Of a DNA stretch of 48,929 nucleotides, positions 35,766 through 45,207 are shown in pieces. Within the stretch, counting starts at the first letter, position 1, and every line of letters starts with the position of its first letter. Under the pieces are notes generated by a model that saw only the letters and a program-made list of their open reading frames with translations, ran no database searches and had not been told where the DNA came from. Origin of the DNA: Fluviicola sp. (GTDB lineage Bacteria; Bacteroidota; Bacteroidia; Flavobacteriales_D; Crocinitomicaceae). The stretch lies in assembly GCA_002733985.1 (NCBI GenBank), contig NVXP01000004.1, forward strand, positions 1 to 48,929, read 5' to 3'. Both the position numbers and the translations under genes were made by a program.

Positions 35766-36644
35766 ATGAAATATTTAGTAACAATTACCTTCATCTCCAC
35801 CTTCTTTTTTTCCTTTGGACAAACAAATATGTTCTGGAATACCTACTCCAATTTTAACCCCGCAATGAGTGGATTGAAATACCAACAGCATGGAGCTATT
35901 TCTTATCAAACGATTGCTCCATCACTGTCAGGTTCGCATCAAGAACTTCAAGCCAATTACAACATGCGACTATCCGGAAAACATGGAGTTGGAATTAATT
36001 ATAGCGGTGATTACAACGCATTCACGAATAACAAAATCGCACTAAACTACAATTACCAATTCGATCTAAAAAAGGCTGGTAAACTCTCAACTGGAGTAGC
36101 TACCGGAGTAGGTAGATCTGAGGTCAGAGAAGAATATTTTGATTCATTTGGAGCACCTTATGGTTCAGATCCATATAATTATTTCCATTTATCTCTTGGT
36201 ACGGCATACACTTGGAAAAACTTAATTCTTGGTATATCTACAAGTAATCTATTCCCTCAAGAGGATCCTGCATTCAGTTTCAATAGCGGCAATCGAGTTG
36301 GAATGAATGCTCACGTCAGCTATGGTTTCGAACTTGGTAAAAATCTTGAATTAACACCGCGCGCAATATTTACAACGTACAATGGCTTTCATCAGCTCGG
36401 TTTAAACGTAAGCACAACTTTCAAAAAGAAATTCTCTCTCGGATTAACAGCCTTTAATAGGGATCATTATGCAGTTAACCTAGGTTGGGACATCAAGGAA
36501 AAATACCGTGTGGCCTACTCATTTGGAAGAACCTTTTCAAAACTTAGTAATTCATCTTCGTACGGAACACACGAATTTTCAATCGGTTACATCATAAAAA
36601 ACCAAGCAAAAAAATTCGTCAATCTCGGGACTCCAAATTTTTAA
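35766..36644 (+). CDS. PorP/SprF-family type IX secretion membrane protein
   Basis: The 292-residue outer membrane protein has a signal peptide (ending FFSFGQ), then the family opening TNMFWNTYSNFNPAMSGLKY and a series of amphipathic beta strands (HGVGINYSGDYNAF, NKIALNYNYQFDL, KLSTGVATGVGR) ending in SIGYII, as in PorP/SprF proteins linked to T9SS cargo anchoring or gliding adhesin export. No large cargo gene sits beside it, which is unusual since many sprF-like genes adjoin one. It may serve the T9SS substrates elsewhere in the window. Confidence 0.88.
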   Translation: MKYLVTITFISTFFFSFGQTNMFWNTYSNFNPAMSGLKYQQHGAISYQTIAPSLSGSHQELQANYNMRLSGKHGVGINYSGDYNAFTNNKIALNYNYQFDLKKAGKLSTGVATGVGRSEVREEYFDSFGAPYGSDPYNYFHLSLGTAYTWKNLILGISTSNLFPQEDPAFSFNSGNRVGMNAHVSYGFELGKNLELTPRAIFTTYNGFHQLGLNVSTTFKKKFSLGLTAFNRDHYAVNLGWDIKEKYRVAYSFGRTFSKLSNSSSYGTHEFSIGYIIKNQAKKFVNLGTPNF

Positions 36645-36654
36645 TTTCAAAAGA

Positions 36655-36687
36655 TTTGGATCAATCAAAATAAAAAACCTAGTTTTG
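36655..36687 (+). promoter_or_regulatory. Promoter of the his operon
   Basis: TTTG (36655-36658), 21 bases, then TAGTTTTG (36680-36687), an exact TAnnTTTG match. Transcription would start near 36693, about 12 bases before the leader peptide ATG. Confidence 0.75.
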
Positions 36688-36704
36688 TACCCAACAAAGA
36701 AACA

Positions 36705-36767
36705 ATGATATTTACACAATTGCATCATCATCATTTTCATACTTGCATTCAGGCGAGCGGAAAATGA
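36705..36767 (+). CDS. hisL: Histidine leader peptide (attenuation)
   Basis: A 20-codon frame reading MIFTQL, then HHHHFH, then TCIQASGK, with TGA at 36765-36767. Five of 20 codons are His (all CAT, 36723-36734 and 36738-36740). It is preceded by a matching promoter and followed by a terminator 28 bases after its stop, directly upstream of hisG. Ribosome stalling at the His codons when charged tRNA-His is low would let downstream RNA form an antiterminator. The peptide itself is not expected to have another role. It is too short for standard gene finders. Confidence 0.85.
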   Translation: MIFTQLHHHHFHTCIQASGK

Positions 36768-36807
36768 TATGTGGTAATTGAACCAAATAAATTTAAACCG
36801 TCTGAGT
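36747..36807 (+). promoter_or_regulatory. Candidate antiterminator pairing in the his leader
   Basis: ATTCAGGCG (36747-36755), inside the leader peptide gene, can pair with CGTCTGAGT (36799-36807), which includes the 5' arm of the terminator: nine pairs, two of them G-U. A second pairing, ATCATTTT (36730-36737, over the His codons) with AAAATGAT (36761-36768), could act as the protector stem. Confidence 0.65.
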
Positions 36808-36825
36808 AAATCAGACGGTTTTTTT
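36795..36825 (+). terminator. Attenuator terminator of the his operon
   Basis: AAACCGTCTGA (36795-36805) pairs perfectly with TCAGACGGTTT (36811-36821) around a 5-base loop, followed by T through 36825. It lies 58 bases before hisG, so it must be bypassed to express the operon. Confidence 0.9.
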
Positions 36826-36883
36826 GTTTCCCATTCTCAAGCAATTTCTTCCATCACGTTTACTCAGGCACAACGAAAGACCA

Positions 36884-37741
36884 ATGAGTAAATTGAAAAT
36901 AGCTGTCCAAAAAAATGGACGATTGAGTGAAAAATCACTTGAACTGCTAAAAAACTGCGGGATTAAACTCCCAAATGGCGGACGTGTTCTGAAAGCTTCA
37001 GCATCGAACTTCCCTATTGAAGTGCTCTTCCTCCGTGATGATGACATTCCCCAATATGTCGAACAAGGAATTGCTGATCTCGGGATTCTCGGACAAAACG
37101 AAGTCTGGGAAAAACAAAAAGATGTGACTGAATTGAAAACGCTCGGCTTCGCAGCATGTCGTCTCTCTCTGGCTATTCCCAAAGAAGAAACTTACGAAGG
37201 AATCAAATCATTTGGAGCAAAACGAATCGCGACAAGCTATCCGAACATTCTCGCAAACTACTTCGAAGAACAAAAAGTAAACGTCATCATCGAGGAAATT
37301 GGTGGAAGTGTTGAAATTGCTCCCGGAATTGGCCTTGCAGATGGAATCATGGACATCGTTTCTACAGGAAGCACCCTGGTGATGAACGGCTTAAAAGAAG
37401 TTGAAACCGTTGCTAAAAGTGAAGCTGTCCTGATCTCAAACACGCGTCTTTCAGCAGAAAAGAAGGGAATTCTGGATCAACTCCTCTTCAGAATTAATGC
37501 CGTACAACAATCTTGTGAGAACAAATACATTCTTCTGAATGCTCCAAACACTCAACTCGAGAAAATTACGCAAATCCTACCTGGAATGAAAAGCCCAACT
37601 GTTCTTCCGCTAGCAAAGGAAGGTTGGTCGAGTCTGCACTCAGTGATCCAAGAAGATGATTTCTGGAATGTAATCGATCAACTGAAAAGTGCCGGAGCCG
37701 AAGGAATTCTTGTTGTACCAATTGAAAAAATGATCCTATGA
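36884..37741 (+). CDS. hisG: ATP phosphoribosyltransferase (long form)
   Basis: First step of histidine synthesis: condenses ATP with PRPP. From ATG 36884 the protein has 285 residues, the HisG-L length with a C-terminal ACT-like regulatory domain for histidine feedback, so no HisZ is needed. Motifs are LKIAVQKNGRLSEKSLELL, DLGILGQNEVW and GLADGIMDIVSTGSTLVMNG (PRPP loop). Upstream in-frame codons run into the attenuator terminator and are rejected. The stop overlaps hisD (ATGA). Confidence 0.96.
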   Translation: MSKLKIAVQKNGRLSEKSLELLKNCGIKLPNGGRVLKASASNFPIEVLFLRDDDIPQYVEQGIADLGILGQNEVWEKQKDVTELKTLGFAACRLSLAIPKEETYEGIKSFGAKRIATSYPNILANYFEEQKVNVIIEEIGGSVEIAPGIGLADGIMDIVSTGSTLVMNGLKEVETVAKSEAVLISNTRLSAEKKGILDQLLFRINAVQQSCENKYILLNAPNTQLEKITQILPGMKSPTVLPLAKEGWSSLHSVIQEDDFWNVIDQLKSAGAEGILVVPIEKMIL

Positions 37742-39027
37742 AAACGTATTTGAATCCAGAGAAAAAAGAATGGTCAACACTGATCAAACGCCCAGAATTG
37801 AAAGCTCAAGAACTAGACGAACTGGTTTCTTCGATTTTTCAAACAGTTGAGAAAATGGGTGATGCCGCCGTTCGAGGATATACCAAACAATTCGATCGCG
37901 TAGAAATATTCACGCCCAAAGTGAGCGCTTCTGAAATTGCCGATGCGTGTAAGCTTGTTCCCAACGAATTAAAAGAAGCCATTGAACTCGCCGCTGCAAA
38001 CATTCGAACATTTCACGCCGCTCAAGCTGAAGAAAAATCTATCATTGAAACTCAAGTTGGTGTAAGATGTTGGAGAGAAAGTCGAGCAATTGAGAAAGTC
38101 GGACTCTACATCCCTGGAGGAACGGCTCCATTATTTTCCACGGTTTTAATGTTGGGGATTCCCGCTCAAATCGCTGGGTGCAAAGAAGTTGTTTTGTGCT
38201 CCCCTCCTGCCCAGGATGGAACCATAAACCCTGCAATTCTGTTCGCCGCTCAACTTGTTGGAATCACCACAATTTACAAGATTGGTGGCATACAAGCCAT
38301 TGCGGCTCTTGCTCAAGGAACCGAGATTATTCCAAAGGTCGATAAGATTTTCGGTCCTGGGAACCAATACGTAACGGCAGCAAAATCATTTGCTCTAACG
38401 AAAGGTGTCGCAATTGACATGCCAGCTGGACCGAGTGAAGTTCTTGTAATCGCCGATGAAACTTCCAACCCTGCATTCGTTGCTGCAGATCTTCTTTCTC
38501 AAGCCGAACATGGTGCGGATAGTCAAGTCATTCTGCTCTCAACAAATCAAACAATACTTCAACAGGTTCAAACGGAATTGGAAGTGCAACTGGCGCTACT
38601 TCCTCGAGTAGAAATTGTCATTGATGCGCTAAACAACAGTTGTTTTATCCTGTTAAATTCATTGAAGGAATGTTTTCAACTCAGCAATTTTTACGCTCCC
38701 GAACACTTGATTCTAGCATTTGATTCTGCCAAGGAATTCATCGATGAGATTACCAATGCTGGATCTGTCTTTATCGGAAAGTTCAGTTGCGAAAGTGCAG
38801 GTGATTATGCCAGCGGAACGAATCACACGCTTCCAACAAACGGCTACGCACGAAACTACAGTGGCGTGTCCCTGGATAGCTTCGTGAAGAAAATCACCTT
38901 CCAAGAACTGAGCGCGAAGGGAATTCAAAACCTCGGTCCTGCAATTGAAATAATGGCGGAAGCAGAGCAATTGATTGCACACAAAAATGCGGTATCCATC
39001 CGATTAAAATCATTGAATAATGTTTGA
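37738..39027 (+). CDS. hisD: Histidinol dehydrogenase
   Basis: Oxidises L-histidinol to L-histidine in two NAD-dependent steps. The 429 residues show [56 protein letters not shown], the catalytic-region [10 protein letters not shown], the His of FYAPEHLIL and [20 protein letters not shown], which supply zinc and base residues. Overlaps hisG by four bases and hisC by eight, so translation is coupled. Confidence 0.97.
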   Translation: MKTYLNPEKKEWSTLIKRPELKAQELDELVSSIFQTVEKMGDAAVRGYTKQFDRVEIFTPKVSASEIADACKLVPNELKEAIELAAANIRTFHAAQAEEKSIIETQVGVRCWRESRAIEKVGLYIPGGTAPLFSTVLMLGIPAQIAGCKEVVLCSPPAQDGTINPAILFAAQLVGITTIYKIGGIQAIAALAQGTEIIPKVDKIFGPGNQYVTAAKSFALTKGVAIDMPAGPSEVLVIADETSNPAFVAADLLSQAEHGADSQVILLSTNQTILQQVQTELEVQLALLPRVEIVIDALNNSCFILLNSLKECFQLSNFYAPEHLILAFDSAKEFIDEITNAGSVFIGKFSCESAGDYASGTNHTLPTNGYARNYSGVSLDSFVKKITFQELSAKGIQNLGPAIEIMAEAEQLIAHKNAVSIRLKSLNNV

Positions 39028-40045
39028 CTTAGAAAAACTGGTTCGCCCAAACATCCTGAAACTCTCCCCGTATTCCTCTGCACGAGATGAATTTATGGGG
39101 CAGGCATCAATTTACTTGGATGCAAATGAAAATCCGTACGGGAATCTCAATCGTTATCCAGACCCATATCAAAGAGAGTTGAAGCAATTACTTTCGGAGA
39201 GAAATAAGATCGCAACTGATCGAATATTTATTGGAAACGGAAGTGATGAAATCATCGATTTGCTATTTCGTCTATTCGCACAGCCGGGAATAAACAAAGC
39301 GCTTACTTTCTCGCCAACGTATGGAATGTACCGTGTTTCTGCGGAAATAAATGATGTAGAATTGATTGAAATACCGCTGGATGAAAATTTTCAAATTGAT
39401 CTGAATGCAACGCTTCCTTTTCTCGATGACTCAAACGTGAAATTGATCTTCATTTGTTCACCGAACAATCCAACCGGAAATTTATTGCGCAACTCTGAAA
39501 TTGAAGGAATCATCAATCGATTTAATGGTATTGTCCTCATTGACGAAGCCTACATTGATTTTGCAGATGCTCAATCTTGGAACAAGCGCCTCAGTGAATT
39601 CCCAAACCTCATCGTTACACAAACCTTTAGTAAAGCGCGTGGATTAGCAGCTGCTCGATTGGGAATTGCCTATTCCAATTCTGAGATTATCTCATTGTTG
39701 AACAAGTTAAAGCCACCCTACAATGTGAGTTCCTTGAATCAGCAAGCAGGAATTGAATCCTTGAAAAATGAGTCTGAAGTCAATGAGCAAATTCAACGCA
39801 TTACATCAGAACGAACCCGATTACTCAAAGAATTGAGCGCGCTTGCACTCGTTCAGCGAATCTATCCAACAGATGCAAATTTCATTCTGCTAGAAATGGA
39901 AAACGCCAATGACGTTTATCTCAAACTCACCCAAAAGGGAATTGTCGTTCGCAATCGCTCAAAAATAATTCCAAATACTTTGCGGATTAGCATTGGGACA
40001 GAAAATGAAAACAACCTGCTTCTCACCGAATTAAACCAATTATAA
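39020..40045 (+). CDS. hisC: Histidinol-phosphate aminotransferase
   Basis: A PLP enzyme converting imidazole-acetol phosphate to histidinol phosphate. The 341 residues show [46 protein letters not shown] and the PLP lysine K205 ([15 protein letters not shown]). It is of normal length for the family. Two bases separate it from hisB. Confidence 0.97.
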   Translation: MFDLEKLVRPNILKLSPYSSARDEFMGQASIYLDANENPYGNLNRYPDPYQRELKQLLSERNKIATDRIFIGNGSDEIIDLLFRLFAQPGINKALTFSPTYGMYRVSAEINDVELIEIPLDENFQIDLNATLPFLDDSNVKLIFICSPNNPTGNLLRNSEIEGIINRFNGIVLIDEAYIDFADAQSWNKRLSEFPNLIVTQTFSKARGLAAARLGIAYSNSEIISLLNKLKPPYNVSSLNQQAGIESLKNESEVNEQIQRITSERTRLLKELSALALVQRIYPTDANFILLEMENANDVYLKLTQKGIVVRNRSKIIPNTLRISIGTENENNLLLTELNQL

Positions 40046-40047
40046 TC

Positions 40048-41136
40048 ATGAAAAAAGCACTTTTTATTGACCGAGATGGAACACTTGTTATTGAACCACC
40101 TGTCGATTATCAGCTTGATTCTCTCGAAAAGCTAGAATTCTATCCAGAAGTTTTTCAATACCTTTCAAAAATTGTGATTGAATTGGAATACGAACTGGTT
40201 ATGGTCACAAATCAAGATGGCCTTGGCACCGATTCTTTTCCAGAAGACACATTTTGGCCTGCTCAAAATAAAATCGTTCAAGCATTCGAAAATGAGGGAA
40301 TTACATTCGCCGAAGTGTTCATTGATCGATCTTTTCCAGAAGACAATGCACCGACGCGCAAGCCCCGAACAGGCATGTTGGTTCAATACCTCAAAGGAGA
40401 TTACGATTTAGAAAATTCATTCGTTATTGGTGACCGAGAATCTGATATCGAATTAGCTCAAAATTTGGGAGCGAAAGGAATATATATCGGAGATTCGAAT
40501 GAAAATGCGGACCTGTCCACTTCATCTTGGAAAGAAATTTATCGTTTTCTGAAAGGACAAGATCGCACCGCTAAAATCATCAGAAACACTTCAGAAACCA
40601 ACATTTCAGTTGAAATAAACCTAGATGGTGAGGGAAAATCATCCATTTCTACAGGAATTGGCTTCTTCGATCACATGTTGGATCAAATTTCAAAGCACGG
40701 AGGAATTGATCTGATGATTAATGTTCAGGGAGATTTGTATGTCGATGAACACCACACAATAGAGGATGTTGCCATCGCTCTTGGTGAAGCGTTTCGTTCG
40801 GCTTTGGGCAAGAAAAAGGGAATTGCACGTTATGGATTCCTTCTTCCAATGGATGATTGTTTAGCACAAGTTGCCCTCGATTTTGGCGGACGTTCTTGGC
40901 TTGTCTGGGAAGCCGATTTTAACCGTGAAATGATTGGAGAACTACCAACGGAGATGTTCATGCACTTCTTTAAATCGTTTTCAGATGGAGCCCAATGCAA
41001 TGTAAACATCAAAGCCGAAGGAACAAACGAGCACCACAAGATTGAAGCAATTTTCAAAGGATTCGCGCGAGCAATTCGAATGGCCGTTGCGCAAACCAAT
41101 GATTTTTCAATCCCAAGTACAAAAGGAACACTATGA
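40048..41136 (+). CDS. hisB: Bifunctional histidinol-phosphatase / imidazoleglycerol-phosphate dehydratase
   Basis: The 362-residue fusion performs two steps. Residues 1-165 are a HAD phosphatase: nucleophile D8 and D10 (FIDRDGTLV), [10 protein letters not shown], and D129 in VIGDRESD. The zinc-loop cysteines known from E. coli HisB-N are absent; the loop reads [16 protein letters not shown]. Residues ~172-362 are the IGP dehydratase with [17 protein letters not shown] and the Mn-binding [16 protein letters not shown] (233-248). It ends by a four-base overlap with hisH. Confidence 0.97.
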   Translation: MKKALFIDRDGTLVIEPPVDYQLDSLEKLEFYPEVFQYLSKIVIELEYELVMVTNQDGLGTDSFPEDTFWPAQNKIVQAFENEGITFAEVFIDRSFPEDNAPTRKPRTGMLVQYLKGDYDLENSFVIGDRESDIELAQNLGAKGIYIGDSNENADLSTSSWKEIYRFLKGQDRTAKIIRNTSETNISVEINLDGEGKSSISTGIGFFDHMLDQISKHGGIDLMINVQGDLYVDEHHTIEDVAIALGEAFRSALGKKKGIARYGFLLPMDDCLAQVALDFGGRSWLVWEADFNREMIGELPTEMFMHFFKSFSDGAQCNVNIKAEGTNEHHKIEAIFKGFARAIRMAVAQTNDFSIPSTKGTL

Positions 41137-41711
41137 TTGCACTTATCGACTACGGAGCGGGGAATATTCGATCTGTTCAAAACGCACTGACACGATTGGG
41201 CATTGAGTCCAAATTGACGAATCAAGCTGATGAACTTCGAGCGGCGGATAAAATTATCTTTCCTGGTGTTGGAGACGCATCCTTTGCCATGAATCAAATT
41301 CGAGAATACCAACTCGACACCTTGATTCCAACATTGACACAGCCTGTCCTTGGAATTTGTCTCGGGATGCAATTACTCTGTAACTCTTCGGAAGAAGGTA
41401 CAACAGATGCTCTCGGAATTTTTAATACGTCAGTAAAGGAATTTCAGCCCATTTTGAATGTTCCGCATACTGGGTGGAATTCGTGCGAGATTAAATCCTC
41501 ACCATTATTTAATGGGATTTCTTCTGATGATGACTTCTATTTCGTTCACAGCTTCTACGCAGAAGTTTGCACTGACACCATCGCGACTTGTGATTATATC
41601 GAACCGTTTTCCGCAGCTCTGCAAAAAAGCAATTTCTTCGGCGTTCAATTTCACCCAGAAAAATCGGCTGAAATTGGATCAAAACTCATTCAAAATTTTT
41701 TAGAATTATGA
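41133..41711 (+). CDS. hisH: Imidazole glycerol phosphate synthase, glutaminase subunit
   Basis: Supplies ammonia from glutamine to HisF. The 192 residues form a class I amidotransferase with nucleophile C76 ([11 protein letters not shown]), H174 and E176 ([13 protein letters not shown]). The opening [18 protein letters not shown] and [10 protein letters not shown] are typical. The stop overlaps hisA (ATGA). Confidence 0.97.
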   Translation: MIALIDYGAGNIRSVQNALTRLGIESKLTNQADELRAADKIIFPGVGDASFAMNQIREYQLDTLIPTLTQPVLGICLGMQLLCNSSEEGTTDALGIFNTSVKEFQPILNVPHTGWNSCEIKSSPLFNGISSDDDFYFVHSFYAEVCTDTIATCDYIEPFSAALQKSNFFGVQFHPEKSAEIGSKLIQNFLEL

Positions 41712-42418
41712 AAATCATTCCTGCAATTGATCTGATCGATGGAAAATGCGTTCGTCTCACAAAAGGCGATTATTCAAGCAAAAAGATCTACAATAAAAAT
41801 CCTGTTGACGTAGCAAAATCATTTGAGGATGCCGGCATTCAGTACTTGCATTTAGTTGACCTCGACGGAGCAAAAGCTTCACAAATCATCAATTACCCCG
41901 TGTTGGAACGAATTACACGCGAAACCAATCTCACTGTTGATTTTGGCGGTGGATTAAAAAGTGACGAAGATCTGAAAATTGCATTCGAATCTGGAGCAAC
42001 AAAAGTAACGGGAGGAAGTATCGCTATCCAGAAACCCACTGTTTTCAGTAATTGGATTGAAAAATACGGCGATAAAATCATCCTTGGTGCAGATTGTTTG
42101 AACAGGAAAATCGCAACACAAGGTTGGACTGAAATATCCGACTTGAATGTGATCGATTTTATTCGAAACTATGAAGAAGAAGGTATCACCGAAGTGATTT
42201 GTACTGACATCTCGAAAGACGGAATGCTAAATGGGCCATCTGATGAGCTCTACACTGAAATACTACGTAAAACATCGGTTGAATTGATCGCTAGTGGTGG
42301 CGTGTCATCCGTACAGGACCTTATAATTTTACAGGAACTCGGTTGCTCAGGAGTGATCATCGGCAAAGCAATTTACGAAGGTCGAATTTCACTCAAACAA
42401 CTCAGTTTACTATGTTAA
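41708..42418 (+). CDS. hisA: ProFAR isomerase
   Basis: The 236-residue (beta/alpha)8 barrel catalyses the Amadori rearrangement of ProFAR to PRFAR. It has [15 protein letters not shown] with catalytic D8, [12 protein letters not shown], the second-half [12 protein letters not shown] and the phosphate-binding [11 protein letters not shown]. Ends by a 7-base overlap with hisF. Confidence 0.97.
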   Translation: MKIIPAIDLIDGKCVRLTKGDYSSKKIYNKNPVDVAKSFEDAGIQYLHLVDLDGAKASQIINYPVLERITRETNLTVDFGGGLKSDEDLKIAFESGATKVTGGSIAIQKPTVFSNWIEKYGDKIILGADCLNRKIATQGWTEISDLNVIDFIRNYEEEGITEVICTDISKDGMLNGPSDELYTEILRKTSVELIASGGVSSVQDLIILQELGCSGVIIGKAIYEGRISLKQLSLLC

Positions 42419-43164
42419 AGAAACGCATTATTCCCTGTCTCGACATTCAAAATGGACGAACAGTAAAAGGAATCAACTTTGAAGGAATTCGCGACGCTGG
42501 TGATCCAATTGAATTGGCAAAACGCTACGTCAAGGAAGGCGCTGATGAAATCGTTTTTCTCGATATCTCCGCGACTAATGATAAACGCAAAACGATCTGC
42601 TCGCTTGTCGAGAAAATTGCTTCGGAAATTACAATTCCATTTACTGTTGGTGGAGGGATATCAAGTTTGGAAGATGCACAAGCAGTCATTCAAGCTGGCG
42701 CAGATAAAATCAGTATCAACTCCGCAGCAATTCGTCGACCAGAACTCATTCAAGAAATTTCAAATCGATTTGGAAAACAGTGCGTCGTCGTTGCTGTAGA
42801 TATTAAAAAAATCAACGAGGATTGGATCGTTTTCTCGAACGGAGGTCGACTGAACACTGAACTTCGAGCAATCGATTGGTGCAAGAAAATCTCCAGATTA
42901 GGTGGAGGAGAAATTCTACTCACATCAATGAATAACGACGGGACAAAAGCCGGATTTGCACTTGAAATAACAGATCAGATAGCGCGGATCGTCTCCATTC
43001 CAGTTATTGCTTCGGGCGGAGCAGGATCAATCGAAGATTTTAAACTTTTATTTACGCAAACAAAAGCCAGTGCAGGACTTGCTGCTAGCATTTTTCACTA
43101 CCAAGAAGTCGAGCTTCAAGCACTCAAAAACGAATTAAAAACATTTCAAATTCCAATACGATGA
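42412..43164 (+). CDS. hisF: Imidazole glycerol phosphate synthase, cyclase subunit
   Basis: The 250-residue barrel makes IGP and AICAR from PRFAR using ammonia from HisH. From ATG 42412 it reads [20 protein letters not shown] with the first catalytic Asp at 11, then [27 protein letters not shown] (second Asp) and [11 protein letters not shown]. An earlier in-frame start at 42343 lies inside hisA and is rejected. It overlaps hisIE by four bases. Confidence 0.97.
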   Translation: MLKKRIIPCLDIQNGRTVKGINFEGIRDAGDPIELAKRYVKEGADEIVFLDISATNDKRKTICSLVEKIASEITIPFTVGGGISSLEDAQAVIQAGADKISINSAAIRRPELIQEISNRFGKQCVVVAVDIKKINEDWIVFSNGGRLNTELRAIDWCKKISRLGGGEILLTSMNNDGTKAGFALEITDQIARIVSIPVIASGGAGSIEDFKLLFTQTKASAGLAASIFHYQEVELQALKNELKTFQIPIR

Positions 43165-43745
43165 AACCAATTTTCAATCAAAATGATGGGTTGATTCCCG
43201 TCATCATACAAGACAATACAACCAACAATGTACTCATGCTTGGCTACATGAATTCTGAAGCTTTTGAACAAACGAAGCGCGAAAACCGAGTCACCTTTTT
43301 CAGTCGATCAAAACAACGTTTGTGGACAAAAGGTGAAACATCAGGCAATTTCCTCGACGTAATTTCCATTCAACTCGATTGTGATTCAGATACGCTATTG
43401 ATCAAGGTAAATCCGATCGGTCCAACGTGTCACACTGGAACAAAAACATGTTTTGGTGAAACGGATTCAAAAGGATTCCTCTATGAACTTGAACGAACGA
43501 TTGATCAACGAATTTCTTCGGATGATCCAAATTCGTATACGAACCAATTGTTTAAAAGAGGAATCAACAAAGTAGCGCAGAAAGTTGGTGAAGAAGCCAT
43601 AGAAGTTGTCATCGAAGCGAAAGACGATAATCGTGATTTGTTCTTGAATGAATCGGCAGACTTATTGTATCACTTTTTGATTTTACTCAGAGCAAAAAAC
43701 ACTACGCTTTCTGACGTTGAAACCATGTTGTCGGGGAGGAAGTGA
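43161..43745 (+). CDS. hisIE: Bifunctional phosphoribosyl-AMP cyclohydrolase / phosphoribosyl-ATP pyrophosphatase
   Basis: The 194-residue fusion performs steps two and three. The HisI half (~1-108) has LMLGYMNSEAF, VTFFSRSKQRLWTKGETSGN and the zinc/Mg site DCDSDTLLIK with TCHTGTKTCF. The HisE half (~108-194) has KVGEEAIEVVIEAKDDN and ESADLLYHFLILL. It is the last gene of the operon. Its last 44 bases overlap the 3' end of the convergent membrane protein gene. Confidence 0.97.
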   Translation: MKPIFNQNDGLIPVIIQDNTTNNVLMLGYMNSEAFEQTKRENRVTFFSRSKQRLWTKGETSGNFLDVISIQLDCDSDTLLIKVNPIGPTCHTGTKTCFGETDSKGFLYELERTIDQRISSDDPNSYTNQLFKRGINKVAQKVGEEAIEVVIEAKDDNRDLFLNESADLLYHFLILLRAKNTTLSDVETMLSGRK

Positions 43746-44553
43746 TACGATCTGGCGGAAGGAAAACAAGGAATAAAATCCACAATTGAAGGAATGAAAC
43801 GTCAACCAAAACAGCCGTTATGAGATGAAAAACTACACCAATAATAATCAAATGTCGATCGAACTTGCGCGTAAAAAATGCAATTAAAAATGACGCTTCC
43901 ATTGCAACACCAATGATCAAAGCAATAGAGGACAAGGTCGAATAATTGGACAATTGAAACATCATGTTCTCCAAAAAATTGAGTTCATACCCTTCAACCG
44001 CCAAGCGATCAACATAGTTGTGTTGGATGAGCCATTTCATTTGACCTTCATTGAAAACAGAACCGCGCACTAACTTCCAAATTGCGGCAGATGCATAAAT
44101 GTAAGCGACCGCATATCTCAATCCAGCGAAAAGGATTGAGAAGGTTTTTAGTGAACGGAAACAAAATGGAACGATGAGTAAAATGAGTGTGATCAAATTA
44201 TGGTAGTGCCAACATTGATATGAATTCAGTAGGACACAATAGATAAGGAAAAATAATCCAGTAAGAATTGGAACGATGGTCCGCTTTGGGAAAAGAACTG
44301 CGACTAGACATAAAACCGTCAAGAAAAAATCAAACGAGAAAGCCGCGAAATAACTCGATCGGAAGAATTCGCCAATGCCCGTTAAATGAACAAGCCAATA
44401 CGTTAAGTCCAAATCAACACGAAGTAAAACTGGTGATTCCAACTGGCTGATCATCAAATTTGCCGACCATTGATAGAGCAAGACAAGAAACAACCATCCA
44501 AAGACCCACCGTGTGAGTCGCGTTCGAGCTATGTCATTGAAAAAATGAATCAT
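43702..44553 (-). CDS. Multi-pass membrane protein, HTTM-like
   Basis: The 283-residue integral membrane protein has about seven helices (RWVFGWLFLVLLYQW; FFLTVLCLVAVLF; IVPILTGLFFLIYCVLL; LITLILLIVPFCF; IALIIGVAMEASFLIAFF; HLIIIGVVFHLITAVLVD). It resembles HTTM/vitamin K-dependent carboxylase-like membrane domains by pattern (YVASAAIWKL-type helix, MKWLIQHNY, FHLITAVLVDVSF), without clear catalytic residues. It forms a two-gene unit with the gene upstream (4-base overlap). Its 3' end overlaps hisIE by 44 bases on the opposite strand. Confidence 0.75.
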   Translation of the reverse strand: MIHFFNDIARTRLTRWVFGWLFLVLLYQWSANLMISQLESPVLLRVDLDLTYWLVHLTGIGEFFRSSYFAAFSFDFFLTVLCLVAVLFPKRTIVPILTGLFFLIYCVLLNSYQCWHYHNLITLILLIVPFCFRSLKTFSILFAGLRYAVAYIYASAAIWKLVRGSVFNEGQMKWLIQHNYVDRLAVEGYELNFLENMMFQLSNYSTLSSIALIIGVAMEASFLIAFFTRKFDRHLIIIGVVFHLITAVLVDVSFLQLWILFLVFLPPDRITSSPTTWFQRQKA

Positions 44554-45095
44554 GCACGAGAAAATTTAGCCACGAAAATGAAATTCTCTCTTGCAACGGT
44601 ACCATCTGGTTTAAACAGCAATTCGCAGGTTCCGACTTCCAAGGTCAGCACGCGTTTACCAGTAACTCGCTCAATGTATTTTGCCATCCAATACAAATAC
44701 GCGTTTTTATCCTCCTTCGAATTGCACAAATGACCCTCCATTTTTTGAAGCGATTTTTGAGACATCATCGAAGCAAATTTCTTTTGAATTAGCTGTCGCG
44801 TATTCGTATTGTAATCCGTTCGCTCCAATTGAACAAAATACTCCGTCGGCAATTGAATCATTTCGCGGGTCGCACGACTGAACTTTGGTAAATCAAGGAT
44901 TTCACCATTCACTTTAATGTAGATTCGCTCAAATTTCCCTGTTGGAGTTTGCTTGTCAGAATAATGCGCCCACAAAAAGAATGGGGTAATCTCAATTTTC
45001 GAAAACGTGCACCAGATCGTACCAAGAATGAACGCAACGAAGAACGCAAAAACGATTTTCGATTGTTTCCAGACATCACGAAGGAAGAAATTCAT
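44550..45095 (-). CDS. Membrane-anchored protein, partner of the HTTM-like protein
   Basis: The 181-residue protein has one N-terminal transmembrane segment (IVFAFFVAFILGTIWCTF), then a soluble domain facing the periplasm (PFFLWAHYSDKQTPTGKFER, LCNSKEDKNAYLYWMAKYIE, LTLEVGTCELLFKPDGTV). In Bacteroidota such proteins often pair with multi-pass HTTM-like proteins. No enzyme motif was seen. Its stop overlaps the next gene's start by four bases. Confidence 0.75.
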   Translation of the reverse strand: MNFFLRDVWKQSKIVFAFFVAFILGTIWCTFSKIEITPFFLWAHYSDKQTPTGKFERIYIKVNGEILDLPKFSRATREMIQLPTEYFVQLERTDYNTNTRQLIQKKFASMMSQKSLQKMEGHLCNSKEDKNAYLYWMAKYIERVTGKRVLTLEVGTCELLFKPDGTVARENFIFVAKFSRA

Positions 45096-45207
45096 GTGTT
45101 CGATTGAAGATTGAATTGGAAAGATGCGAAAAATCCAGCGATAAAGTAAATCATCATTTCTCTTAGATCAGCTCGAAAACAGTATCTTTCTCACGCTAAA
45201 TAACATC

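Noticed and set aside
36824-36883. Upstream extension of hisG
   Set aside because: The added residues overlap the attenuator terminator tail; ATG 36884 begins the conserved HisG sequence.
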